A stretch of 64,000 nucleotides of DNA, from positions 2,130,764 through 2,194,763 of the forward strand of contig NC_092583.1 of NCBI RefSeq assembly GCF_037975245.1. The letters run 5' to 3'. The position numbers and the translations under genes are program-made. This stretch comes from Apostichopus japonicus. Its lineage: Eukaryota; Echinodermata; Holothuroidea; Aspidochirotida; Stichopodidae. Numbering within the stretch: position 1 is the first letter of the stretch; the number at the start of each line of letters is the position of its first letter. Shown here one piece after another: positions 36,462 to 50,344 of the stretch. The notes below the pieces were generated by a model. It saw only the letters and a program-made list of their open reading frames with translations, searched no databases and had not been told where the DNA came from.

Positions 36462-37546
36462 TTGTATCCGTTGTAAGGGGTGGGAGTTGGTGGTGGTGGG
36501 GAGGGGGGTAGTGTTATAGGTCTTATATGTTAAGGTTATCTATTTTTTGTGGGGGGGGGGGGGTAGTTCTTTATAGGTGTTAGTGTTATCTATTTTTTTG
36601 ATGGGAGAACTCTATTCGATTAAGCCCAAAGGGTTTCTTAGTTTACTTCCTTTCACATTTTTTACTTATTTGCAGTTATATTGTCTAGTTTACCTTGTTA
36701 TACTATGTGATAAAACAAATAATGATAATAATGCTGGAAGGCTCAAACACTGGTCAGTGACGATCACGGTACGTTCCAGCCACCCTCATCCGCCATCCTA
36801 CACGGGTCAGGTCCCTAGGGCGTGTTAGATCTGGATGACTTTGAGCAGAACGTTCACATTGATGTTGAAATTACATAAACAGATAAAGTGCTAGTATTAC
36901 GTTTCTATAGCTATTTCGGTTTTCAAGACTATTGGATTTAAAAATATGCCAAATTTCTCGAATACTGCTTCAAAGGTCTCGCACCACAATTAATTGTTCC
37001 ATTGACTTACACACTAAACTCGTCACGTTCAAGACCTTGCAAAGCATAGATAAAGGTTTTCAACTGGTATATCCTACCCACCACATGATAGCTGAGATCT
37101 TGGCCTATCATGCATGGCACTAGCAAACTTCCATATCATGACCGTTTAGATTTTGAGCTAGAAGAGGAGAAAAATTAGCATACTGAACCCCCACCCTTCC
37201 ATCTGCTCGCTCGGAGTACTAATATCAACATTTAACCAAAGATTTTCTATCACCTTTGATCCTCCCTAATTTCATCTGTACTTAAAATTATGCTTTTTCA
37301 TATAAAGGCAGAACAAACGATGACAGTAACTGATAACATGCTTAAACAAGCTCTACCTTAGGTACTTCAACATCTTTTCTCCGACAATGGTTAACCTTTT
37401 GAGCGGTTGAACACTACTCTACCTTCAAGGCTTACTTGATGATGATGTCAGCCCCCCCCCCCCACACTCCCAGTGAAGACTTAACTGTTGATGCATTATC
37501 CATTGTTTATATAATTTTATCACTCAGCCAGATATGCCTTTGGTAT

Positions 37547-37913
37547 CAGTGGCGTAGGAAGGTACTTTTGAGTGGGGGGGGGCTGAAGACTGATGGCCGG
37601 CCTGGGGGAGGGGTCTAAGGGGAGGGGGTGTCTCCCTCCCCTTTGGATTTTTTTGCATTTCCAGGTAGCCTCAGATGCAATTTGGTGCAATATAGCACAC
37701 TTCAACACCCACTCCATTTTGAAAACTTAATTTTGTATTTTCACCAGGCCTTAGATGCAATTTGGTACTCCAAATGAGATTTTTTTCTCATTTGGAAATG
37801 AAAAAGGGGTTTTCTGACTTGCGAAGCGGGGGGGGCGGAATGATACTTCCGCCCCTCCACATTTTTCACTGGGGGCTGGCGCCCCCCAGCCCCCCTCGGT
37901 TCCTACGCCCTTG
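37547..37913. mobile_element. hAT-type MITE family A, copy 2 (reverse orientation)
   Basis: Same family as 30624-30971 but inverted: it begins CAGTGGCGTAGGAAGG and ends GGTTCCTACGCCCTTG. A perfect 8-bp duplication TTTGGTAT lies at 37539-37546 and 37914-37921. Interior similarity to the other copy is high throughout. Confidence 0.88.
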
Positions 37914-38284
37914 TTTGGTATGTTATTTTCATGTACGGACGTCAGAGCACACTTCATGGCATTCACCACCCGTTTTCCTTAAAATTGCAATATGTACATT
38001 GATGATGGTAGACATTATTTGTGGCCTTATATTTTCTTATATTTTCCCTATTGAGTTTTGTGTTGTATCTGAGAAACTGAGTTAATGGTCTGCGTTTGAG
38101 ATCTAAGTAGTCCACCCACTTTAATTGACGAGCCAAAGATGTTTCGAGGGTCATTTCTGACAAAAAGTCGGTCAGTATGAATAGCAATGACATCAAATGT
38201 TCCTCAAACTTTATACGTTGTATCATTATTCAATAGACCAAGTAAACTTAAAACGGTACTTTTTATGGTCTGAATTGGTGGTAG

Positions 38285-38487
38285 TATGGCAAGCCGTTTT
38301 TACTGTTTAATCTTGAATTTAAGACATCTATGAATGTTTAAAAGATTTCTGTAATCCTCTGATATATTTTTTATATCGATAATATCCCCATATTTCTTTA
38401 AATTATTTTAAATAAGCAGGTACAGATACCTTAAAACATTTACAGACATCTCTATTGTGTTCAACAACAATAAAACGGCTTGCCATA
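38285..38487. mobile_element. TA-flanked MITE (Tc1/mariner-type) upstream of LRRD1
   Basis: A perfect 16-bp inverted terminus, TATGGCAAGCCGTTTT and AAAACGGCTTGCCATA, starts and ends on TA. The element is about 203 bp with no ORF. A TA target suggests Tc1/mariner-type mobilisation. Confidence 0.7.
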
Positions 38488-38530
38488 AGGCAGCGCCTGA
38501 ACATTATGTAATGGTCTGCCAATGGAACCC

Positions 38531-38543
38531 GTTGCTGTGCAAC
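38531..38543. promoter_or_regulatory. RFX X-box-like palindrome upstream of LRRD1
   Basis: GTTGC-TGT-GCAAC is a perfect half-site palindrome resembling the X-box bound by RFX factors at ciliary gene promoters. It lies about 1.2 kb before the LRRD1 start codon and close to candidate noncoding exons with GTAAGT donors at 38719 and 38890. Confidence 0.35.
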
Positions 38544-39771
38544 AACCCAAGCTATAGGATGTGGAAAGTTCTCCTGTCATGCGCCTAGATAGTGTAGACT
38601 GTTATTAACGTTACATGACCGCGGCGGTGCTCATGTACAAAGCAAAGCTATAGTTTCTTGAACTCATTGCATGATGTGATGTTGGTGGAGCTACAAACTG
38701 ACAACTTCAACTTGTGTCGTAAGTCAGAACATCTAGGCTAAGTTAGGCCCTAGGCTAGCCTATGTTAACTTAGTTAGAAGTACGTAACTGAGGAAGTTAG
38801 GGCCTGACGGCTGTCTTATAAATATAAGACACCGAGCCCTATGTACCGATGGTCACGTAGAATAAACTACAGGCGTTTTGAATGAGGTGGTAAGTTTTGT
38901 TTAAAAATAAACTTTCCACTTCCAGCTACTGTGCGCTCTCCCAACTAAGCTCTTGTTTTTGTGTTGAATGTGATAATGCAAAGCTCTAATGCTGTGCTAA
39001 AGCCAACACTAATAAGATTAAGAATGCTCACTATTTTAATTTGTCCCGGCCTAGGCTAGGCCTAAGTTCACTTAGGGCCTTACAAATAATGTGTCACTTT
39101 GACTGTAGGTCGTTAATATAGGCTAGGCCTATATCCATGAAGTCAGTTTAAATTTCAACGACTTAATCAGACAAAACATGGAAACCACATAACACTACAG
39201 GCCGCATGCCAACACATGCTGCAATGATCAAGGATTCATATGACATATAAATAAAAGGACATATCCCACGCTTTCACCTGAAAACTAGATCAGTGACCTT
39301 GTTTTAGAATTTACACTTTACGCAGTAAGTTGTTAAACAGTGTTTGTGTTGTTTCTTGGCTTCAATAAAAGAAAAAGTTGAGCTAAAAACATTTTAAAAT
39401 GTCATTAGCATTTTTTTCTAGCTAAGCATCTTTAAGTCAGTCAAATCTTTCACAAAGGTCACCACTTTGATCGAATAATACTTTAATGATAGCTTTTAAA
39501 ACTCTTTTGATCTTCTAAAACCTTTTGCTCAAAGTAGATCTATGCTCTTGTAATTATTATCCACTCTACAGTACTTAACATTCAAAGACACATATAGAGT
39601 AAAGTGAGAGTGCCTGTTAAACCAGGTTCAGATTTCCACACAAAAAAAAACTGAGATGGATTAATCTAAATAAATTCTGTAGAGAGCTGATAATTGTTGT
39701 ACTCTTACGTAGAGTCTTTATGTTTGACATTTTTTTTTCTTCACTAGGGATTGTAGTCTAAATATCTCGTA

Positions 39772-42079
39772 ATGGATCGTGTAGGAGACGATGGAGAAAC
39801 AGATGCTCCCTCCAGCGCGATTAAAGGGATTACTAACCAAATAGATCCCCTCGTTGGAACTCGAGAGAGAGATTTGAATTACAATAGCGATGTTGACGAC
39901 GTCCTACCTGTGATTAAAATAGAAGAAGAAGAAGAAACAGCTGAGGACAGTAGAGTTACATCTGCTGATTCAACGACGATGAGAAATGAAGAGATGTTAC
40001 AGGAAGAAGATAAAGTAGTTCAAGTGGAAACGAAGCAAGGCGTAAGTGTTCCAGATAATGGCAAATCCATGCATGGGGACAATTCAGTAATTAGCTCTGC
40101 CAATGACCTCCTCATCAGAGGTGGCGCAGAAACCCCCGGAGAGGAGAATAATGAAGCGAGAGGCAGGTCAGAGTTGGCAAGAGTTACGAATCCTCATTTA
40201 GAAAGAATGGTCGATACAGATCCATTTGGGAAACTGTCCCTCAGTTTGCGAGGAGATGATTTCGTTAACGTAACTGACTACGTCTACGATTACGATAAAT
40301 TGAATGGTCTAATGATAGTCGGGGGCGACATTGATCAATTACCGTTGGGGATATCTAAACTTTCTAATTTAGAAACCTTATCCCTTCAGTGGTGTAACTT
40401 AGCTACATTTCCACGTGAAATGTTGTACCTGCGAGAGCTAAGATACCTGGACCTTAGTGGTAACAACATCACAAGATGGCCCAAAACCATCAGCCAACTG
40501 GCGAAACTTCAGCATTTGATTTTCACGGACAATATGTTGACGGAAATCCCAGAAAAGTTTTGCGACATGCTTAGTATCAGAGAAATTATTCTGTCGCAGA
40601 ATAGGCTGACAACAGTGCCTTCAAATTTTTCAAAGCTCAAGTATGTCACAGTCTTAGAACTAGCAAACAATTGTTTTGAGTGGATACCGAAGTCGGTCTT
40701 TGCACTCGACCAACTGGTGAAGCTCGATCTCGGGGGAAACAAATTGACGTCTCTTCCTGCGGACTTGGAATATCTTTTCAATCTCAGAGAGCTGTACTTA
40801 TACCGAAACAATTTCAGATATCTTCCCGTACAGGTCTTCTGGCTCCCGGAACTCGAGGAGTTAAACGCCTCAGGGAATTGTCTTCGAGAACTGTCTCCAG
40901 AAGTAGGGAAGCTGATTAACCTTCAGATTCTGAATCTAAATTTCAACCGACTGACCCGTCTTCCCGTGGAAGTATGTTCCCTCGTAGATTTGAGGTTTCT
41001 AGGTCTGAGCGGCAACCGGCTGACCGCATTACCCAACCGCCTGAGTTATCTGCACAAGTTAGAAGAGTTGTACGTGGCTGAGAACGAATTAACTGAACTG
41101 GCCGACGATGTCTGCATGATACCGGAACTCTGTGTACTAGAACTCCATGGGAACAGACTGAAGACGTTACCCGTAGAAGTGGCTAATCTCCGCCTGGTTT
41201 CATACCTCAAGCTTGACAAGAATGACTTTACCGATTTCTACACGGGAATCTGTTGCCTTCAAGATTGCGAAGAACTTTCGATGGACGGCAACCGGCTCTG
41301 TAACCTCCCTGTAGAAATGGACCACATGATCAGTCTCGTCAACCTCACATTGAGCGGAAACGCTTTCACGGAATTCCCCGATCAGTTGTGCGACCTCAAG
41401 ACGCTACAGTTCCTGGATCTCAGCCGAAACGGTATTTCGTCTCTGCCTTTCGAGATCCACCGACTCACAAAATTGCGAAGACTTCAGCTAGACGAGAATA
41501 AGTTTGAAACATTTCCGGACGCTCTGACCTATCTACCGAAATTGGAGCTACTCTCCTTGTCTAATAACCGGCTGATCGATTTACCAGAGGAAATGAACAA
41601 AATGGAATCACTGCGAGAACTGAATCTGTCAAACAATAACTATGCCATGTTTCCAGATGCTGTCTGCAGTCTAGGGTCACTTGTTACCTTCCAATTTTCT
41701 CAAGAAAGTGGTTCCAGAGTAAAATTCCTCCCTTTTCTGATTGGCAATCTGAGAAGTGTTCAGGAACTCTATTTAGAACACAACGATATCGAGGAACTCC
41801 CCGGCAGTATCGCAGAACTCCAGCAGCTGAGAATTCTATCGTTATTCGATAACAAATTGAGTGCGCTCCCTGCAAGTTTTTGCGACTTGCCAAATTTGGA
41901 AGGCCTCTGGTTGCATGGTAACAGGCTGACCAAACTTCCCATTGACTTTGAGAAACTGAGGAAGATATCGGACCTGAGGCTGGAAGATAACCCCCTATCT
42001 CACCCACCTCCGGAAGTTTGCTGCGGTGGAGCAGTGGAACCCATCACAAGGTTTCTCATAAGTGCAGAAGAAAGGCTAG
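39772..42079 (+). CDS. LRRD1: LRRD1 coding exon 1 (N-terminus and LRR solenoid)
   Basis: One uninterrupted exon encodes 769 residues plus one base. If the intron is retained, the frame runs on to a stop at 42135 after 18 intronic codons, giving an LRR-only form without the Death domain. Confidence 0.93.
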
Positions 42080-43153
42080 GTAAGGAACATTGTACAATCT
42101 ATGGTAACTCGAAATTTATATTTTATTTCTTCTGATCTTTTAAGCTGATTTTGCAAATATTCGTGAATCAGAACTGTCTAAAAAAAATTTTTCTAAATGT
42201 TAGCATCTGACAGTGTTTGGGGAAATGATATTAAATATTGCCTCCGTGTTTGCAGAATTCCAACAAGGCTATACAGTAACTTGCATTTTAAAACAGGGTT
42301 TATTATCATGCATGACTGGTGTAAGTTTTTTTTTTTTTTTTACAGTGTTTCACTGTAGCTTACAATTCTTAAAGAATGTCTTGTGTCAGCTACAACTCAA
42401 AGAAGGAAAGAATACAGTACAGTCTCAAAGTTTTGTGAACATGATTAGAGTCATTCAAATGAAATCAAAGTGACCTCACAACCCTTTATTTTTATTTTTT
42501 CCCATTCTTTTTATATTGTTTAGTTTAGGAAACTATGGAAAGAATAATGGGGTACTTAGTCTGAATGCAAAACACACCTATGTATGTGTTTATATGCAAG
42601 CTTGTATGTTTGTTTGTTCTTTCATGGCCACCTGGGTCAGAAAGGATGATTAACGCTGGTCTAGGCCTAACTTTTTGATGCGTGTTTGAAGCTTACCAAA
42701 AATTTCTGTTTCAGGTTATCTGGCAGCGAGTGAATTTTAACAACATACATGTGCATGCACTCGGCTGGATCGAGCGTCTTGCAGTCGTAAGACCACTCGC
42801 GAAATTCCGTAATTTTTTTGCACTTAAAAATGAACTGTTTCTCTCTCTTGATTAAAGATGTGCTGATGAGAAAGATGTGCGAATGCGTAGCGGCTAACGT
42901 CCGTGAACGGGAAGCCCACGATTTGATGAGAGTGTTCCACTTCAGCAAGGAAGAGATGTTGAACCTGGAGAAGGAACACAGGGCCGCCCCACCTGAAGCC
43001 CTGACCCAGAAGGTCCTGTCTATCTGGAGGGAGAGACGGACCCACTCGGCGACCCCGACCGAGCTGATCCGGTACTTGAAACTGATAGACATGGAAGCGG
43101 TCGCCAGAAAGCTAATAGCTATCAAAGTGTACTCTGAGGTACATCAGATGTGA
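39772..43153 (+). CDS. LRRD1: Leucine-rich repeat and Death domain-containing protein 1
   Basis: Exons 39772-42079 and 42858-43153 join in a split aspartate codon (G|AT), with donor GTAAGG and acceptor TTAAAG, to give 867 residues; human LRRD1 is about 860. Residues 1-180 are acidic and probably disordered. From about 186 to 760 run about 24 leucine-rich repeats of about 23 residues (LPxx-x-L-xxLxxLxLxxNxLxx), predicted to form a solenoid. Exon 2 supplies the Death domain (about 772-860: CVAANVREREAHDLMR, then WRERR and LIRYLKLIDMEAVARKL). The family is little studied; the Death domain suggests homotypic protein assembly. The start lies 24 bases after an acceptor (TTCACTAG, exon opens at 39748), so a noncoding first exon lies upstream. 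No damage was seen. Confidence 0.93.
42858..43153 (+). CDS. LRRD1: LRRD1 coding exon 2 (Death domain)
   Basis: Encodes the final 98 residues, beginning VLMRKMCECVAANVRERE after the split Asp and ending KVYSEVHQM-TGA. Codon use is GC-ending like exon 1. Confidence 0.92.
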
Positions 43154-43598
43154 TGAACGAAACGTGAGGCATGAGAGCGGAATTTGTCATCAAAAATCCA
43201 TTCTAGTCATTCCCACTGTATCATTTAAGCAAGTTTTAGCCCAACTTCTTCATAAGAGAACACAGAAGTGGATGCATTATTTTTGCAATTTTTTTTTTAA
43301 ATTTTTAATTTAAAAAAAAAATTTAATCAATTTTCTGGCCATGACACATGGTCTAGGATTGAGGTCATATATATTTGCTTTAGACAATTTTGGGACAATA
43401 TCTCTCACAAGTGTTGCCACTGGCAAACAGGGAGTTGTGTATGTGTACATACATGAGTATACATAGACATGTTACAACATAGGAAGGCACTAACCGTGTC
43501 ATAGATAATTATTTATATTTAGTTCCGAGAAATGTTTGATACAATGTTATCTGACTTCATATCTTTAGATATATTTTCTGCCTCGTATTTGTGAGCAA

Positions 43599-43604
43599 AA
43601 TAAA
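43599..43604 (+). terminator. LRRD1 polyadenylation signal
   Basis: AATAAA about 445 bases after the LRRD1 stop, the only exact hexamer in the plausible 3'UTR range that I noticed. Confidence 0.55.
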
Positions 43605-46600
43605 TGGGCTATAAAAGTGGAAATGTGTGCTCTATGAAATCTCTTGCCTTATTTGGAAGTGGGGATTTTCAGTCTATTCATTTCATAACTTGCATAAATT
43701 AACATCACTCTGTAAAAAAAAAAATTCCAACTGCTTTCGATGATGATTCAACTACATAGCAAAACCGGTATTGAAAGAAAGGCCCAAAGTCTTAAATGAC
43801 TAGAAAACAACACAGCTGTTTTTGAGCATGTTCGTGTAATTTTAACAAAATGTCTTCTATTCTGATGTACAAAGCATTTACGCAGAATCAAAAAAAGAAG
43901 AGAGAATAAAGAAAACACACAATGATGCAGCACAGCGATATCTTACAAAAACAGAACCCCCACCACCATGGACGGCTGATGACTCGTTCACAAACATCCA
44001 ATTGGTGATGTATAATATAAAATATTTCATTTGAAGGTGACGTGAAATAAAATGTGACACACTGCTCAGTCGTAAAATAGGTTTGGCTGCAAAGTGACAA
44101 ATTTGTTTGCTAACAAGCCATTGAGTTGATAAAATAAAATGTTTCTTTTTAAGATCCTTAAAGCATTCTGTTAAACATTTATATTAACTTTCTTCTTTTT
44201 TCGCCCCCCTCTCTCCTTCAAATAACTCTTCTGTACAGTTTTTTCTTTTGAAACAAATTTTGAACAAGGAGGAAAAGGAAGAACATACAAATGAAAATAT
44301 TATAAACAATTTTTTTTCTCAATCTTCCAGACTTCTGAAACGACTAACAAGACAACGACGTTGCTTGCTTGAAGGCGACACCAACCCAATCATCATCGTT
44401 GACATATATGATAGAGATTTTTTTGTGAAGGACGACGACAACTCCTCCCCCTCCCCTCCCCTCCCCCCCGTTTCATTTGGGATACATCCCTGTCAGGGAG
44501 ATACAATTTTGTGGACAATGTGATGTCATGGTGCCAATAGGGTCTTAAACCTGTTTAATTTGCTTTCTGCTTCTTGTCATAGTATCTTCACGGTAGAATG
44601 TCAACTGTTGACAATGAAACCAATGTCATCACTAGAAGGTTTCAATGTTTTAGATTCAGCATGGGCAAAACCAATCTCCATGACAAAATATAGAGGTAAT
44701 TCATAAAGGGGGGGGGGGGGTGGGGGAGATTAAGCACATGTGGCTTGGTGATGCCATATTTAGACTTGACCAAGTCTTCATTCTCATGTGACCACTAAAC
44801 ATGTGACCACTAAGCCTGTGATATCTCCAAAACCCAATAAGATTTTTCTCAGCTGCTTGGGGAAGCTGTTCATAATAGCAAAAAATCTCTATCAGGCATA
44901 GACCGACAATGATGATGGAAGGGTTTTGCGTCGCATTCAAAAAGCCTACAAATTCATGACTGTAGCCAAAAGCCAAAGAGGACAATTTACCAACAGTGAC
45001 TACTTTATCATGACGAGATGAACCCCATGACTCGTCCATAAGCTGTTGGAAACACGATCGAATGTTCAAAGCTCATATAAGATGATATTAAAAAAAATTA
45101 TCAAAGCACTGGCGCAATTTGTCATCCATTTTATGTTTTCAAATTTTCCCTTCTGAAGATTTCCCTTTTTTTAACTTCTTTTTTGAAAAAGACCTATTGT
45201 TAACAGAGACAATAAAGTATTTGACAGGAAGAAACCATCTGCCAAACAAACCATCTGCTAGGGATAAAAAGATATGTCGCGTGAGAGATCTAATTTGCTT
45301 ACGGCCTCATTTTCTACCCCTACATTTTTATCAGGGTTTGCCCCATTAATTTATAAGCTATTCGTCATATACTCAATACCGTGACAGAAGACACTTAGTC
45401 TGTAGCTAAACCTGTAACGACCTATTAAAGGAACGGGTATGTCGAAAACTAAATTCTTTTAGTCGGAAAAAAAAAACTTTATCCTTTCGTACAACATCAA
45501 ACATTTGCATCTGTATTAAATGAAACCTCTTAATTATTTTACCTGTTTAGAATAACTTCTATTAATCCAGGCTTGAATAATATATAATCACATTGACCCA
45601 TTTTTAAGGACCATCCAAATCATTTGAAAATGTTGGAAAATTATCACAACACATTTAAAGCTTGGGTCACACTATTTTTTTTTTTTTGTAATTCATGGAA
45701 TAGAAAATTATTGACCTCTTTTGTTTAATTAAAACTGCCTTTCATTTTATTCATTTGCGTTTCCTTATTTGGGAAAACGATTTTTAATTCTGTTTCTTGT
45801 TGATGTTGCTTTTGTTTTACTACTTTCCATTGATACAGTAGTAACACAGAGCTAGTGAATGACCTCCAGAGCATTTATACTAATCAATTTATAAAAGTAC
45901 TGATAATACAAGGCAGTAATCTTTCTGATGTTTTGGGGGCATAAAATACATTCTCAAGCCCTGTCAACTAAATTTCAGGATGTTACTGCCTTGCCTCACA
46001 TACAAGTTATCCAAACACATGAATTGACGCAGAGATCCACAGGCGATAACAAGTGGCCTTACTAGGTTTTTTTTATAGGCATCCTATGCCTCAATCCCCC
46101 CCCCCCCTCCAACCCCCATTTCTCCCGTTCAAAATTAAACTTTTACCCAAAAGTGTATGCTCTGTTAATAATAAACCTATTCCAAAAGGTAACCAAGTTT
46201 TGTCAATACATCCTGTCAATAACAGCCAAATCACAACATATTTGTGTATTACCTGTCATGTCACGCTGTGCCAGGAGACTGTCACAATGAATACGTTGTG
46301 GATATCAGCCAATCAGAGTTGAGTATTTGTGTACTTTTCATCACATAAAAATCACATTTATTGTACATAACATTCTAAATGGTCAATGTCATTACTACGT
46401 GCTTGTTCTTCTCACAGATAACCCCTTCTCCCCCATCCGACCCCCCCCCCCCCCTTTCCAGCTGATTGGTGGTCATCTTACTCGGTCCTCGACACCCGGC
46501 CTTCCTGCCACCGGTGCTTTAAGAGGTCACACCGGCCTAACTTACACCACTTACGTTCAGATACTCAAAAATGTCATTAAAACCTTTAAAACAAACTGTT

Positions 46601-49000
46601 TTATTAGACTGCAGTAGCACCAATCAATTAACCTGCTTATGTAACTGACTTAAGAAAAATGTGTTATATTTAATACGTGACATTAATTCTACTGAATTAG
46701 CAATGTCCAATGATGGCTAAAGGTTGTGAAAGGAAAAATTAATCCATGTCAAGGTAAAAACTACAGAGATAGAGAGAGAGAGCACAAAAAGAGAGGCGAA
46801 TATTTACAGTTTAGCTGCAGAAAACTATTAAAAACTTCGAAGATGCACAGGAGGTTCATCTAAATTCTAAAAATATTATAATAATAAACGACAATATGAT
46901 GATGATGATGTCTAATAACACTAATAATAGTAATAATAATACTAATATGATAAGGTGCATAAGAGAAGGTATCTGTTTAATAAGTCCATCTATATATGCA
47001 GTTCGCACACATAATCATTCAATGCCCTCGCGGCGGACATACTCTTTGGTTAATTCACACAACATAAATATTTTTTTAAATCAAAAAAGTATGTAAAGCC
47101 ATAAAAAGTTAGTTATTTCGTCTTTTTTTTTTATCTTTTCCTTTTTAAAGACAAAAAAAAAAAGGTTGATTGTTTTTAAAGCACAAGATTAGACACAAAC
47201 TCAAGTTGTCAAGTTCTCCAAGAAATAAATGATGTAAGTACTTAATGAGAAAAGGAACTATCGACTATTTAGCACAAAGAACTTTAAAGTGGGTTCTAAT
47301 AAATACTATAAAAATTTAAGAAACCCTGCCCCCACCCCTCCAAAAAAGAAATACATTTATTATTCAACATCACCACCTGTGCACAAGGTGAAAATTTAAC
47401 TCATCAAAGGGTCATTTGATATTTTCCCACTTTTCAACAGAAAAGCCAAACACTCTTCCTTTAACAAAGGACATCTTAAATTTTCATTTACACATAGAGC
47501 ACACTCAATTTGTCAACAATTTGCTTAAACAACTAATCATGCACTGTGTCTGTAAGGTATCAATACAACATGATCACTTGACCACCCCCGGTCCTCTCCC
47601 CAACCCCCATCCCTCCCCTCCCCTGGCTCCCTCCCCCACCCCCTGGCTTTCTCCACACCCCTCCCCTCCCTCCCCGACCATTATAATTAATATCTTTGAT
47701 CTTTCTATACAAACACTTTTAAATTCATCACACGTCAACGTTTCAACAATAATTACGTATTGCTGGTCTTGCCAGATGACAAACGAAAAATATTTTTCTT
47801 GAAACCTTAATCTAAGAAATATTCTAAAGGCACGTTCTCAATAGAAATTTCAATCGAAACCCCTCTCCCCCCCCCCCCAGGTGTTTTGTTATCTATCACA
47901 ATGTTCTGAAAAAAGGTGGGAATTTTTGCCCTTCTCTTCTTTTTCGTCTTATTCATTCTTTTCTTTTTAAGTTGCCTAAATTTTAAAACTAAATTAGTGC
48001 TTGTTTTTTTCATTTCTTGTAGGTTTGGTGGGGAAGGACCTCTCATGAAAATAAATCCATACAATCGGTCAACTTCTTTGATGTGTTTTTTTTAGTCCCT
48101 TTTTCTTTCCTTTAGATCTGCGATAATGTTAAATTTGTTCTTTAGTGCATCCCTCATTGCTTTGCTTCCTGATCTTGCTCACATAACTTCTACATTGTTA
48201 CAGATGCTACATATCATCTTACAAACCTTTACTTTTTTATTTTATTTTTTTTTTAATTTTTTTGACCAAACCACAATTACAAAATTAACTCCTTCAAGTC
48301 TTTGACAAAAATTAATCAACCTTAAAAAATGACATTCTCCATAATTAATTCAAATGCTAATATCTCAGAAATTAACAAATTGCTTTCAAAAGTCTACAAC
48401 TTTTCTAAAAAAAGGAAGAAAAAACAAGGTAAGCTAATGATGCATCATGCATTTAGATAGCAATTTACAATTCTACTATTTTGCAGCATAAGCCAATATT
48501 TCATGTTTTGAATAGAAGAAAAAAAAAGTAAATATTTGTTTATATCATGATAATCAAGCCAAAATTAAAAGGAACAAAAGAGGGATATTCATGCCCTTGT
48601 AATACTTAAAAGACACAAAAGTTTTTCTATTTACAATTTTTTTTTCCTCTTCTAAGAACAACACACATGCAGAGAGTCAAAACTTAATAACGAATAAATG
48701 CAACGACTAACTGCATTTATAAATCCAAAAATTTCACCTTCGTTAAATAGTAGCCCGCCGTCTTCTCATCAGCTTTTCGGCACCATTTGAGAAAGATAAA
48801 TGAATCTATTGTTTTGTGTTAACAATAGTATTATGTACACTTTTCTTGTAATGATATCTAGAATTTACAATGGGTCTGAAAAAATACAGACAAATAGATT
48901 AATAATACCAGTAAACTTTCTCTTTTGGACAAAAGTAGCCTAAGGAGGAAACACAACCAAAAAATACAGATGAGAAAGAAATGTCCTGTCAACATTTTTC
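43605..49000. other. Intergenic region between LRRD1 and the minus-strand exon
   Basis: Very AT-rich with several poly-C/G and poly-A/T tracts and AT trinucleotide stretches near 46890. No exon, tRNA or transposon terminus recognised. Confidence 0.45.
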
Positions 49001-50344
49001 ATTTTTTTTGTTTTTTTTGTGACCATGTTACATCAAGGTTTTGCTATCTATGATCATTTCAGTCTATTAAATAAAGAGTAGGTAACCAAGCTTTCCAAAC
49101 GTGAAGCAGCTAGGACATAATTACTGCTGAATTTTTGGGGATGATTTGGTCTTGGACAAAACTTCCACAAAGTTTAATTGAAGGACTTTGCCTTCAAACA
49201 GCTTTAATAAAAGCATATACATGGCAGAAGATGTCAAGAGAGGGCAATCATGGCTTTCTACATTTCAATAAGTTTGTTTGAAGATGAACAGATTCAATTG
49301 GTAATTTGGAATTGTTAAAGTAAACAACTTTTTGCACTTTTTGTCTTGAGAGGGGGGGGGGGGGCAATTGAAACAAATCTTATAGTTATTGATTATAACT
49401 TAAAAATATGATCAGTATTGATCAATCACTCTAAGATGCCGTTTTACATTTTTTTGTCCAATAATGACTGATTTGCAACAATGATGAAATTATTTCATAC
49501 GTTAATATTTCATCAACCTGACGCTATTCTTAGAAATTTTTGTAATAACATGTCAAAGCAAATTGGAAAGTTAGAAAATTATGAATTTCGAACACTGTTT
49601 TTTGAAATGAACCTGGAATTGTCAAAGCTAGTGTGTCTTCTGTTTTTTTATGGGATTTTAAGCATAAAAAAAAAAAACCCGAAACGACTCACAGAGTGAT
49701 TTTGATGTCGCCATCGTAGCGACCGCAATCCACGTTCACTTCAGTAACTTTAAGACGACGAAGATCAGGAGAAATTTTTAAGGATTTTTTTTCTCTTTTT
49801 ACAAGCATTAAGCATCTCCTTCCTCTCCCATCCAAATTTAGTGAAAACATACTCAACAACATCTGCCCCAATTCTTATACACACATTATGCTACGTTGTA
49901 GGTTATGTGTATACACTATGTACTTATGCTATCGACAAGTGTTGAAAGGCCTAAGCCAAGTCTTAACCATAGTACCAGACTCTAAGAGGTTGTTAGCATG
50001 TACAGAGCGGTTGCAAGACCATGAGTAAGTTTGTTCTGACCGGATCTGGTTGGTGTTTAATGATTCATTGAGAAACACAACCTTGAATTACTTTGGCATA
50101 TTAGTTGAATTACTTTGGCATTTTAGTTGATAAAAATGCATATATCTGATAAGTTGTGCAAAAAGCTTTTTTTTATATGCACACAGCAGTATGCTTTGCA
50201 ATATGAAAGAAAGTGTCACCGACTTCAGTCAATGACAGGCTTCTCTGTAGCAAAACTTTTGAAAGGATGTCGAGCATTCAAAGGAACCTACACATACTAT
50301 TAAAACTGTTTGGACTGGAGTCTGTTTTTGTGGAGAGATATTTA

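Noticed and set aside
40509-42007. Minus-strand ORFs over the LRRD1 exon
   Set aside because: Antisense shadows of the repeat-rich LRR coding sequence.
49693-49747. Possible 55-bp minus-strand exon (TEVNVDCGRYDGDIKI) between an AAAG acceptor and a GTGAGT donor
   Set aside because: Codon use is attractive, but there is no neighbouring exon in matching phase and the acceptor tract is weak.
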